A DNA stretch of 24,014 bases from Scalindua sp964437425 (GTDB lineage Bacteria > Planctomycetota > Brocadiia > Brocadiales > Scalinduaceae): contig CAYTGO010000046.1 in NCBI GenBank assembly GCA_964437425.1, positions 1 through 24,014 on the forward strand, in the 5' to 3' direction. Made by a program: the position numbers and the translations under genes. The notes below the pieces were generated by a model. It had not been told where the DNA came from, searched no databases, and saw nothing but the letters and a program-made list of their open reading frames with translations. Below, one piece after another: positions 1-8,233 of the stretch. How positions within the stretch are numbered: the stretch's first letter is position 1; the number at the start of each line of letters is the position of its first letter.

Positions 1-2720
1 AGTTGTCCGTTACAAACACTTTGCTCCTCCTTCAATCTCGTACTCTCTTCCTCCAATGCAACCTTTTCTACCTGAAAATCCTCAAGCATTTTATTCAGAT
101 CGGTAATCGTGTTCTCACTTACAACTGTCTTATTCCGACAATTCTCTATTTCGCTATAGGCAGCGGTGAGTTCTTCTTTGTTCTCGCATAGTCCCCTTTT
201 TACTTCATCAAGCGAAGCGATGACATTGTCTTTTCTCTCTTCTTTTTGCGCCAACACTACCTTAAGTTCCGTTATTTCATTTTGTACATTAACCTTACCG
301 ATTTCCTTATTGATCCTGTCATTATTTAAAACTACAACCTGTTCTTCCAAAACTTTGCGCTGATCATTCAGGGTTGCAATCTCATTGTTAAGGTCTACTT
401 CTCTCTGGTTAATACTTTCAATATGTTCATTTATCTCCTGTATTTCGCTCTCATTAACGCCCCTCTCATCGTTAAGTTCAACATTTTTGAACTCTTCTTT
501 CTGGAGGTTATTATCCTGAGAAACCTTAATAACATTTTCAGCATCTATCCCGCTCTTAAACTCGTCAGCGTTTTGAACCAGGTTTACAACCTCGCTCTCC
601 TTAATCTCCCTTTCGCCTAAACGTGTTTCAATCTCTCCTGAAATCTTTGTAAGTTCCAGTTTGATGCTTTCAAGCTCAGTCTTTCGGGAAATAAGCCCAA
701 CAGTCATATTGCCTTTACCAACAAGGATAGTCCCGCCGGGCTCAACAACCTCTCCACTTAACGTCACTATATATTTTGCTCCACATTTTTCACCAGACAG
801 TCTCAATGCAGTATCAAAGTCCTCAACGACAATCGTATCCCTGAAAATATATTCGATCAGGGTCTTGAAACGATCTTCGCTCTTTACTATATCAACTGCT
901 CTGCCGACGACACCCGGAACATTTATATCTATAGAAACATGACTACCCTCCCCCGTACTTATATCTTCAAGAGGGAGGAATTTGACAGACCCCTTATCCT
1001 GCTCTTTCAAAAAACCGGATGACTGAATCACATCTTTTATGGAGTTAGCAACAATTATCTGTGCCCTATCACCCAAAACAGCCTCAATAGCAGGTACATA
1101 TGAGGTATCAACCTTTATCAGGTCCGCAACCATTCCATGCACTCCACTTATCTTTCCTTCATCTTTTCCGGACTCCTCCAGGACTACCTGCACACCTGAG
1201 CTTACTCCTTCGAAACGCTTCTCAAGGTCATCCAGGGTCTCCAGGCGGGATTCTTTACGGCTCTGCAATTGTTGCAGACTATTTATATTGTCTCCAACAG
1301 TTTGAATTTCAGAATTTAAAACCTTAATCTGTTCATTAGTACCTACCAGAGATTGCTCAAGACCTTCAATTTTACCTAATACCCTGTCCCTCTGCTCTGT
1401 AAGGCTACGCCTCTCATATTCTATACGTTCCAGCTCTGAAGCAATCTCTTCCTGGCGTTTAAGTAATTTACTCTTCCTGTTGCCAATTGTATCTCTTTCC
1501 GCGCTTAAGCTACCCACCTCATTTTGAAGGCTGGAACCTCTATGCAGCATGTCTATAACCTGTTTCTTATTATCCTCGATCTGTTGCTGAAGGGCGTCGT
1601 ACTCATATTCATACTGCTTCAGTGTTGTTTCCTTAGTTGACAGACTACTGTTTCCATCTGTTAAATCTGCCTGTATCTTTTCAAGATCAACACTCAAATC
1701 ACGAAGACCATTCTCTGCATATTCAATCTTGCTTTTAAGTACATCGATAGATTTTTCGTATTTGCCCTTCTGTATATTCAGTTCCTCTATAGCATTATGA
1801 TTAAATCCTATCTTATCGTGAGCACTGGTAATTTTTGCTGCCAGGCTGGTCATATTGAGCAGAGATCTTTCAAGGCTGGAGGCAATTTCATTTATGCTGC
1901 TTTGCAAACTATCTCTCTCTCCCTTCAACTCCTCTATTACAGAAAGAGCTTCCTGGCACTGCCTCTCCTCCTGCTGTATCTGTTCCTGCGCAACCGCTCT
2001 TTTGTCTTTAAACATTTTATATTTCTTCAAGGAGAGCTTGATTCTCAACTCTTTCAGCCTGACAACTCGTTCATTATATTTGCGAGCCTTCGCCGCCTGA
2101 AGTTTTATAGAACGGAGCTGTTTCTGGACCTCTTCAATTATATCGTTTACGCGGAGCAGGTTTTGTTCGACCTTTTCCAGCTTTAACATAGTCTCTCTTT
2201 TCTTTACCTTGTATTTGCTGATACCTGCTGCTTCTTCAAAAACAAAACGCCTTTCCTGTGCGTTTACCTGTAAAAGTGATTCTATCTTTCCCTGCTCCAT
2301 AATAGAGTAACAACTTCCCCCTACCCCTGTACCGAGAAAGAGTTCCTTAATATCCTTTAATCGACACGGCTGCTTATTTATTAAATACTCAGACTCTCCC
2401 GCTGCGTAAAGACGTCTTGTAATACAGACCTCGTTATATTCTACCGGTAATAGATCTTTGTCATTCAGAAAAACCAGTGATGCTTCTGCGTATCCCATAG
2501 ATGGCCGTGAATTAGTTCCGCTGAAAACAACATCTAACATTTCATTGCCCCTGAGTGATTTTGCGCGCTGCTCCCCGAGTATCCATTTAAACGCGTCAAC
2601 CACATTACTCTTGCCGCATCCGTTGGGACCAACAATGCCGTTAATGCCCTCTCCAAACTCAAAGCAAGTTTTGTCAGCAAATGACTTAAACCCAAATAGT
2701 TCTAATTTTTTTAGCAGCAT
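1..2720 (-). CDS. smc: Chromosome segregation protein SMC (5' part, runs off window)
   Basis: SMC ATPase, the core of the bacterial condensin that compacts and segregates chromosomes with ScpA and ScpB. The frame is open from the ATG at 2720 to the window edge (906 codons of a usual ~1,150-1,200), so the C-terminal head with the ABC signature and Walker B is outside. The N-terminal head starts MLLKKLELFGFKSFADKT and has Walker A GPNGCGKSN at residues 31-39. A long coiled coil rich in Glu, Lys, Gln and Leu follows from about residue 170. A hinge-like globular segment with GVHGMVADLI begins near residue 515 and extends to about 690, after which coiled coil resumes. An in-frame TAA lies two codons upstream of the ATG, so this is the earliest start; a GGAG lies 14 nt upstream. 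The partner gene scpA is in this window at 10332. Identification is secure. Confidence 0.96.
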   Translation of the reverse strand, partial: MLLKKLELFGFKSFADKTCFEFGEGINGIVGPNGCGKSNVVDAFKWILGEQRAKSLRGNEMLDVVFSGTNSRPSMGYAEASLVFLNDKDLLPVEYNEVCITRRLYAAGESEYLINKQPCRLKDIKELFLGTGVGGSCYSIMEQGKIESLLQVNAQERRFVFEEAAGISKYKVKKRETMLKLEKVEQNLLRVNDIIEEVQKQLRSIKLQAAKARKYNERVVRLKELRIKLSLKKYKMFKDKRAVAQEQIQQEERQCQEALSVIEELKGERDSLQSSINEIASSLERSLLNMTSLAAKITSAHDKIGFNHNAIEELNIQKGKYEKSIDVLKSKIEYAENGLRDLSVDLEKIQADLTDGNSSLSTKETTLKQYEYEYDALQQQIEDNKKQVIDMLHRGSSLQNEVGSLSAERDTIGNRKSKLLKRQEEIASELERIEYERRSLTEQRDRVLGKIEGLEQSLVGTNEQIKVLNSEIQTVGDNINSLQQLQSRKESRLETLDDLEKRFEGVSSGVQVVLEESGKDEGKISGVHGMVADLIKVDTSYVPAIEAVLGDRAQIIVANSIKDVIQSSGFLKEQDKGSVKFLPLEDISTGEGSHVSIDINVPGVVGRAVDIVKSEDRFKTLIEYIFRDTIVVEDFDTALRLSGEKCGAKYIVTLSGEVVEPGGTILVGKGNMTVGLISRKTELESIKLELTKISGEIETRLGEREIKESEVVNLVQNADEFKSGIDAENVIKVSQDNNLQKEEFKNVELNDERGVNESEIQEINEHIESINQREVDLNNEIATLNDQRKVLEEQVVVLNNDRINKEIGKVNVQNEITELKVVLAQKEERKDNVIASLDEVKRGLCENKEELTAAYSEIENCRNKTVVSENTITDLNKMLEDFQVEKVALEEESTRLKEEQSVCNGQ

Positions 2721-2768
2721 AATATATTAGTTCACTCCATTTACAAGGTTAGATCTTATTAGACCTAT

Positions 2769-2800
2769 AAAAAAGGAGCGCCTCTTCACAGAGACGCCCC
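2769..2800 (-). terminator. Rho-independent terminator after nrdG
   Basis: Read on the minus strand, a 10-bp stem (GGGGCGTCTC / GAGGCGCTCC) with loop TGTGAA is followed at once by six T. Two of the ten pairs are G-U wobbles only in minus-strand RNA; on the plus strand they would be A-C mismatches. This fixes the orientation. It closes the nrdR-nrdD-nrdG transcript about 180 nt past nrdG and about 50 nt before smc. Confidence 0.85.
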
Positions 2801-2979
2801 ATCTAAACTCTCTCAATATTTGGCCCAATAAATGTAGATCAGAATACTTTGCATTTACCTACCTTCTTAAACCGTTAGCATGTTATATTTTAGCTTACCT
2901 TCTTGCCGTTGCAACTCTCTTCTTTACTGCATACGACCATCCCTATGAGAAAAGCAGAACCAGAATAATCGAAGAGTTG

Positions 2980-3711
2980 CTAATTACAGCTCAAGGCTTT
3001 TACTTCTTCACCTCTAACGTGACAGTTTTTTACAAACCTCCGCGCACTTTCAGCAAAATCCTTTATTTCATCTTCAGAATACGGCACAACGTCAAACATC
3101 GCCTTGTCCAGGCAATTTGTCGGCCGAAAGGATTGCAAAATATATCTACTCGCACCAGCTATACTTTGCGCGATCTCGACAACATCAGCTTTCGTTAAGA
3201 AAGCCGGGCAGACGGTAGTACGAAACTCATACTCCAGCCCACTTTCCATTATCAGCTTTATGCTTCTTTCGAGATCAGGCAGGCTACACAGAACTCCACC
3301 TACATCATTATACTTCCCATCTCTCAATGGCGCTTTTATGTCCATGGCAATACAATCAACTAACTCTCGCTGTATCAAATCCTCTATTTTATCAGGATTT
3401 GTACCATTTGTGTCCAATCGTACCTTTAAGCCCATATTTTTGTATATTGTTATAAGTTCATCAAGATCGTCATGGAAAGTAGGTTCCCCTCCGGAAATGA
3501 CTACTCCGTCCAGCCAATCTTTTTTCTTCTCGATACTTCTCGCTACAGCCTCTAACGGTATACTTTCAAGCTCATTAGGTTTCTTGACCAGATGAGTAGC
3601 ATGACAGTAAGGACATCTCATATTACAATGAGGAAGAAAAAGGATAGCAACAATGTTTCCTTCCCACTCTATCAAACTACTCTCTACAAAACCCTTTATT
3701 GCTAGCGACAT
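2980..3711 (-). CDS. nrdG: Anaerobic ribonucleotide reductase activating protein, radical SAM
   Basis: Radical SAM activase that normally abstracts hydrogen from a glycine of NrdD to install the glycyl radical. The protein has 243 residues, the longer NrdG2-type form rather than the ~155-residue E. coli type. The 4Fe-4S motif is CNMRCPYC (C-x3-C-x2-C) near residue 29, followed by ISGGEPTFH, the radical SAM GGE motif that contacts SAM. The ATG at 3711 has AGGTG about 6 nt upstream. The gene lies 37 nt downstream of nrdD in the nrdR-nrdD-nrdG operon. Oddity: its presumed substrate, the adjacent NrdD, has no C-terminal glycine to activate, so the true target is uncertain. Confidence 0.9.
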   Translation of the reverse strand: MSLAIKGFVESSLIEWEGNIVAILFLPHCNMRCPYCHATHLVKKPNELESIPLEAVARSIEKKKDWLDGVVISGGEPTFHDDLDELITIYKNMGLKVRLDTNGTNPDKIEDLIQRELVDCIAMDIKAPLRDGKYNDVGGVLCSLPDLERSIKLIMESGLEYEFRTTVCPAFLTKADVVEIAQSIAGASRYILQSFRPTNCLDKAMFDVVPYSEDEIKDFAESARRFVKNCHVRGEEVKALSCN

Positions 3712-3748
3712 GTTATCACCTGGAAAATAATGTATGTTCTGTTAATAT

Positions 3749-6142
3749 CTATTTACAGCTTTTATTTGAAGCAGTAGCTTTCTCTTCGTGTCTATCGACC
3801 AATTCCTGCATCTTAGTCCGATCCCAGTTGTTAACCTTCTCCCGTGTAGCGTTCCTTCTTATGCTGTAAAGGTTTGACACGTCACAGTGAGGACATTGAT
3901 CTACCAACCTTGGGATAACCCGGTTACACGAATTACAGATAGTAAATTCAGGAGATATAGTTAACTGCGCCGCCTGTGTATTCTCAAAAGTTCTCTTAAC
4001 GAGCTTCATAATACTGGAGGACGGAGGCCTCTCTTCTCCCACAAATGCATGTATTATCGCACCTGATTCAATCATACCATGGAACATACTCTGAACCTCA
4101 ATCCTCTTCACCATATCCACAGGTGCGTCAGGACGCAGATGAACACTGTTGGTATAGTAGAATTCGTCTCTCTCCATGTGGCCCTTAACCATGTCCACCG
4201 CTTCCGGATAATTCCGAACATCAATCTTGGCAAGCCTTCGACTTGCACTCTCTGCAGGTGACTCTTCAAGAGAGAATTTCAGATTGTGTTTCTTCCCCTC
4301 TTCCTTTACCTTGAAATACATATGAGAAATAATACGCAAGCCGAGCTTAAGGGCTTCATCATCGTCATGCAACTCTTTACCAATCATAAACTGCAGACAT
4401 TCGTTCAATCCTATAATACCGACAATGTATGTTGCAGCTTCCAGATCTACATATGGTCTTCCATCATGAGCAGTCTTACCTATTTCCCACAACGGCATAT
4501 TCGGAGCAGCCATCAGTCTTGTAACAAAATTCTTCTTATCGAAATGAGCTTTAATGGCAATGTCCATACCCCTGTCAATTTCCTTATAAAGCTGTTCAAG
4601 GTTACCCCTGCCAGCCCTGTAAGCAGCCTGAGGAAGGCTTACTGTTATATTCTGGAATCCGCAAAACCTCATACTCTCCGGATGGTCAATCATGTAATTG
4701 TCATCAATAGTCGTACGCAATCGGCAACATGCCGACAAGGTTATTTCATCTCTATCAAAGACGAAATATGGTACCCCGTTCTCACTGGCAATCTGTGCGG
4801 CATATTCCAGGAGTTCAAATTGTTTAGGGTCGGTGTATGTCTCCTGACTTATGTGAAAATCACATTTAGGGAAGGCAAATACATGACCATGACAATCACC
4901 ATTTCGCCAGACATCAAGCAACGCCTTTGTAAATCGCTGTGAAGCCTCTTCATACTCTCCATACGTTCTGCCTGTATACTTTCCTCCGGGACCTACAGCC
5001 TCAATCTTCTTCAGATAATTTGGTACTCCAGTGTGTATGTTAAAATCCAGGAACAGTGTCTGCCCCCCTCGGGAGAATGCACTCTGTGAACCGCTGAAGA
5101 TCAGGTGCTGAGCTTCCTGCTTCATCTCTTCATCGCTCATATGTTCCACATAAGGAGCGTACATTATATTGATGTAACCTATGCCCAGAGCGCCTGCATA
5201 ATAAGCCTGCATCGAGGCAAGGAATGTGTTCAGATGGCCTGTAAGTGTTCTGGCATGTTTAGCAGGTCCGGAAGATGTATCCAGATTTTCCAGATCTAAT
5301 CCATATTTTTTAAGATACTCAAGAGAGTGGGATGAACAATATACCCTTGTTGGATAACCAAGATCGTGAATATGAACCATCCCGGAAGTGTGTGCGTCTG
5401 CGACGTCTTTAGAATAAACCTCCTGAAGAGCGTATTGCTTCATCGTATTCTCAGCAACGGCAAGATTAATAGCTTCAGGATTATTTGTTGCTATATTACT
5501 GTTCTCCTTAACTTTGGAGTAGATAAGCTCTTCAATATCATATTTTGGCATACCAAGGCTGGTCTGCTTTTCCAGCTTTGCGTTGTAACCCCTCTCAAAA
5601 AGTTCGTTATCAACCAGTTCTCTGATTAACGGGGTAGATATCCTGTTAAGTCCTGAAGCAAAGATGCGTCTCTCGACAGCGGCTGCAATCTCCTGAGATA
5701 TGACATCTGACAATTCCGCCTCTTTCTCGAGAGCTGATGCGATCTTAGCCCTGTCCCACGGAAACGATTCGTCTTTTGAAACAAGGTCAACCATCAGCGC
5801 CGCATCAGTTGTATCACCGACTTTAGTGGTCTGTTTCCTCACGCGAAGCGATTTACGCACCTTCGTCCTGTCTTCTCTATATAGGATGTAAGCTTTTGCC
5901 GTCTTTGCATGTCCGTTTTTTATTAAAACCTCTTCAACCAAATCCTGGACATCCTCAATGCCAGGAATATTATCTTCAAATCTTTTTTGTAGAAAATGGG
6001 TAACAACACTTGCAAGCTCTGTTGCAATAGACCGGTCTGCACCGCCAACAGCTTTTGCAGCTTTAAAAATAGCATCTGCTATCTTGCTCTCATCAAATGC
6101 AACCATCCTGCTATCACGTTTTTGGATAGTTTCAACTGCCAT
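3749..6142 (-). CDS. nrdD: Anaerobic ribonucleoside-triphosphate reductase-like protein lacking the glycyl-radical glycine
   Basis: Class III RNR large subunit, which reduces NTPs to dNTPs without oxygen. With the ATG at 6142 it has 797 residues. That start has GGAGG 11 nt upstream; an ATG at 6160 would add six residues but overlaps nrdR and has no usable SD. Residues ~5-95 form an ATP-cone, and ~110-190 look like a second, weaker one. The catalytic barrel has MVHIHDLG (~255), the Cys of RVYCSS (~269) and SACCRLR (~473). A zinc ribbon uses C736, C739, C750 and C753. The C-terminus reads YSIRRNATREKVNNW where relatives carry a YSRITGYYRPV-type motif. No glycine occurs in the last 95 residues, so the glycyl-radical site is absent. 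No simple frameshift in the DNA restores it. Family assignment is firm; activity is doubtful or unconventional. Confidence 0.9.
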   Translation of the reverse strand: MAVETIQKRDSRMVAFDESKIADAIFKAAKAVGGADRSIATELASVVTHFLQKRFEDNIPGIEDVQDLVEEVLIKNGHAKTAKAYILYREDRTKVRKSLRVRKQTTKVGDTTDAALMVDLVSKDESFPWDRAKIASALEKEAELSDVISQEIAAAVERRIFASGLNRISTPLIRELVDNELFERGYNAKLEKQTSLGMPKYDIEELIYSKVKENSNIATNNPEAINLAVAENTMKQYALQEVYSKDVADAHTSGMVHIHDLGYPTRVYCSSHSLEYLKKYGLDLENLDTSSGPAKHARTLTGHLNTFLASMQAYYAGALGIGYINIMYAPYVEHMSDEEMKQEAQHLIFSGSQSAFSRGGQTLFLDFNIHTGVPNYLKKIEAVGPGGKYTGRTYGEYEEASQRFTKALLDVWRNGDCHGHVFAFPKCDFHISQETYTDPKQFELLEYAAQIASENGVPYFVFDRDEITLSACCRLRTTIDDNYMIDHPESMRFCGFQNITVSLPQAAYRAGRGNLEQLYKEIDRGMDIAIKAHFDKKNFVTRLMAAPNMPLWEIGKTAHDGRPYVDLEAATYIVGIIGLNECLQFMIGKELHDDDEALKLGLRIISHMYFKVKEEGKKHNLKFSLEESPAESASRRLAKIDVRNYPEAVDMVKGHMERDEFYYTNSVHLRPDAPVDMVKRIEVQSMFHGMIESGAIIHAFVGEERPPSSSIMKLVKRTFENTQAAQLTISPEFTICNSCNRVIPRLVDQCPHCDVSNLYSIRRNATREKVNNWDRTKMQELVDRHEEKATASNKSCK

Positions 6143-6149
6143 TGTATTA

Positions 6150-6644
6150 TTACCCTCCATTCCTCTTATTTTTTTCAGTTTTATTTTTTTTTGATAAAGG
6201 CATCAAAGGTTTCAGCTCGTTTATAAATTCGTTTATATCTTTAAATTCTCTATAGACCGATGCAAACCTGACATAAGCAACCTTATCTAAAATTCTAAGA
6301 TGTTGCATAACAAGTTCGCCAATAGATGTTGTTTCAACCTCCCTTTCAAATTTATCGTATATTACACTTTCTATCTCAGAAACAACGGTTTCAAGTAAAT
6401 CTGTTGATACCGGTCTCTTTTCACACGCCTTGAGCAATCCTGACAATATCTTATTACGGTCAAAATTAATTCTGCTACCATCCTTTTTGATGACTCTTAC
6501 AGGACTCTCTTCAACCCTCTCATATGTTGTAAACCTTCTGCCACAATTTAAACATTCCCTCCTTCGCTTTACGCTCAACCCATCGGTTGATGCCCTTGAA
6601 TTAATAACTTTATCATCGTCAATTTTACAAAATAAGCACTTCAT
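6150..6644 (-). CDS. nrdR: Transcriptional repressor NrdR
   Basis: Nucleotide-sensing repressor of ribonucleotide reductase genes. The 164 residues match the family's ~150-160. An N-terminal zinc ribbon uses CLFC (residues 3-6) and CLNC, followed by RRFTTYERVEE, the NrdR signature. An ATP-cone fills about residues 50-140 and senses ATP/dATP. The last 20 residues are Lys/Asn rich. First gene of the nrdR-nrdD-nrdG operon, 7 nt before the preferred nrdD start; its final codons supply the nrdD Shine-Dalgarno. A promoter overlapped by NrdR-box-like sites lies 70-100 nt upstream, so autoregulation is likely. Confidence 0.96.
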   Translation of the reverse strand: MKCLFCKIDDDKVINSRASTDGLSVKRRRECLNCGRRFTTYERVEESPVRVIKKDGSRINFDRNKILSGLLKACEKRPVSTDLLETVVSEIESVIYDKFEREVETTSIGELVMQHLRILDKVAYVRFASVYREFKDINEFINELKPLMPLSKKNKTEKNKRNGG

Positions 6645-6694
6645 AATGGTATAGTATTGAAAAAATTACAGAAGTTAAAAGCGGCACCCAAACG

Positions 6695-6742
6695 TCAACA
6701 TATTGGATATTTCGGTACGCTACCATACAACATATATAATGT
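6695..6742 (-). promoter_or_regulatory. Candidate tandem NrdR boxes
   Basis: ACAACATATATAATGT at 6727-6742 agrees at 13 of 16 positions with the NrdR-box consensus ACACWATATATWGTGT and lies between the -35 and -10. A weaker site starting CAACATAT lies at 6695-6710, exactly 32 bp away and about three helical turns. Paired NrdR boxes are known to have this spacing. The second box matches only about half the positions. Regulation by the adjacent nrdR product is inferred. Confidence 0.55.
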
Positions 6743-6745
6743 CAA
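6717..6745 (-). promoter_or_regulatory. Sigma-70-type promoter for nrdR-nrdD-nrdG
   Basis: On the minus strand TTGACA (6740-6745) is followed after 17 bp by TAGCGT (6717-6722). The -35 is perfect; the -10 keeps only the conserved T, A and final T. It faces nrdR with a leader of roughly 65 nt. NrdR-box-like sequence fills the spacer. Confidence 0.65.
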
Positions 6746-6770
6746 GCGGAATTACAGGAATAAAAAAAAT

Positions 6771-8204
6771 TTATTTTCCAACGCAAAATGTTGAGAATAC
6801 AACGTCCAGAATGTCATCTGTCACAACCTCTCCGGTAACCTCTCCGATAGTGTCTACAGCCCTTCTCAGGTCCATCGCTATAAGCTCATAACCAACGCCT
6901 TCAGCCAGCGAATCTGATATCTGGTCTATTATCTCAAGCGCTTTACCGATTACTATTTTCTGCCTCATCGTGAAGACAATATCTGAAGCAGAAATATCAA
7001 CGTTACTCTCAAGAATTTCAGAAACAACTGTTTTCCTTAATCTATCCAATCCTTCACCTGTAAGAACAGATGTATTAACCACCGGAAATGCCTTCATCTG
7101 TGATGGAAGACTCTCATAACAGACATTTTGCTTAAGATCGGTCTTATTAATCACTATTATCTTATTCCTGGTAGTTATAGAACCGAAAAGCTCTATCTGC
7201 TGGTTACAAAGCGGCACAGACCCGTCGACAACAAATAACACAACCTGTGCGTCATCCATGGAATCATATGTTCTCTGTGCAGCCATAGACTCCAATTCAC
7301 CACCGCCCCGCGCAACCCCGGCAGTATCTCTCATACGGAGATTTACCCCTTCTATAACCATGTCAGCTTCTAACGTATCTCTGGTTGTGCCCCGGGTATG
7401 CGTTACTATCGCTTTTGAACGATCTAATAACTTATTGAACAAGCTAGACTTACCTGCATTTGGCAAGCCAATGAATACCGTTTTCACACCATAATGAGAA
7501 ATCATTGGTTTCTGTCCATCCCTGCTAACCATGAACAATTTCTCTTTTACAGCATCAAGTTCTTTCTCGATTTCACCAGGGGCGATCAATTCAATATCCT
7601 GATCATAGAAGTCAATAGCGGCTTCTGCCCTGGCACAAAGATTCACCAATTTTCCCTGTATATCGTGCATCAACTCCGTCAGCTTACCCTTCAGGTTAGC
7701 AACGGACATTAACAGATCTGAATCTGTCTGGGAACGTATTACGTGCATTACCGATTCCGCCTCGGCAAGGCTTATTCTTCCATTCAGGAATGCCCTTTTG
7801 GTAAACTCACCGGGTTCCGCAATCCGAAGAGCTGTCATTACTTCAGTATTGTCTTCAATGTCAGTGTTCTCTTTTCCTGACGAAAGCAGTGCTTCCATGA
7901 GCATCTCAAGCAGCGGAGGCGAACCAAAAGTATGAATTTCTACAACATCTTCCCTCGTGTATGAGTTGGGAGACTTCATAGTGTAAATAGAAGCTGGAAT
8001 GCTAACCTGTTCCTTCTCAAGATAGAGACTGCCATGACAGGAGCGAAAGCCTTTCTCACGTACAATCTCTCTGACAGCATCAGGAGCAAAGAGACCCCTT
8101 AAACAACTAAAGACATCTTTGCCACTAAGCCTGATAATAGCCCTGAAAGAGTGGCCGGAAGGCGTGGATATAGCCAATATACAGTCGTTGAGACTAAAAG
8201 ACAT
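6771..8204 (-). CDS. mnmE: tRNA modification GTPase MnmE (TrmE)
   Basis: GTPase that, with MnmG, installs the (carboxymethyl)aminomethyl group at C5 of wobble uridine-34 in several tRNAs. It has 477 residues against a usual ~450-460. The N-terminal folate-binding domain begins NDCILAISTPSGHSFRAIIR and includes PGEFTKRAFLNGR near 131-143. The G domain has G1 GLPNAGKSS (246-254), G2 TRGTTRD (270-276), G3 DTAG (293-296) and G4 NKTD (~356). The protein ends FCVGK, the C-terminal CxGK catalytic motif. The small length excess lies around residues 109-128 (a polar stretch with SSGKENTDIEDNTE). The start lies 29 nt after the yidC stop, and yidC-mnmE adjacency is widespread in bacteria. Confidence 0.97.
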   Translation of the reverse strand: MSFSLNDCILAISTPSGHSFRAIIRLSGKDVFSCLRGLFAPDAVREIVREKGFRSCHGSLYLEKEQVSIPASIYTMKSPNSYTREDVVEIHTFGSPPLLEMLMEALLSSGKENTDIEDNTEVMTALRIAEPGEFTKRAFLNGRISLAEAESVMHVIRSQTDSDLLMSVANLKGKLTELMHDIQGKLVNLCARAEAAIDFYDQDIELIAPGEIEKELDAVKEKLFMVSRDGQKPMISHYGVKTVFIGLPNAGKSSLFNKLLDRSKAIVTHTRGTTRDTLEADMVIEGVNLRMRDTAGVARGGGELESMAAQRTYDSMDDAQVVLFVVDGSVPLCNQQIELFGSITTRNKIIVINKTDLKQNVCYESLPSQMKAFPVVNTSVLTGEGLDRLRKTVVSEILESNVDISASDIVFTMRQKIVIGKALEIIDQISDSLAEGVGYELIAMDLRRAVDTIGEVTGEVVTDDILDVVFSTFCVGK

Positions 8205-8233
8205 GATTTCCGTTTATCCGCTGAGGTAAGCTC

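Noticed and set aside
2890..2979. 29 sense codons follow the nrdG TAG in frame, including a possible 16-residue peptide MVVCSKEESCNGKKVS.
   Set aside because: No good SD before the inner ATG, no recognisable motif, and it does not supply the missing glycyl-radical loop. Such a run is not unusual by chance.
4286..4942. 218-codon plus-strand open frame.
   Set aside because: Antisense shadow of nrdD with no SD and no family-like pattern.
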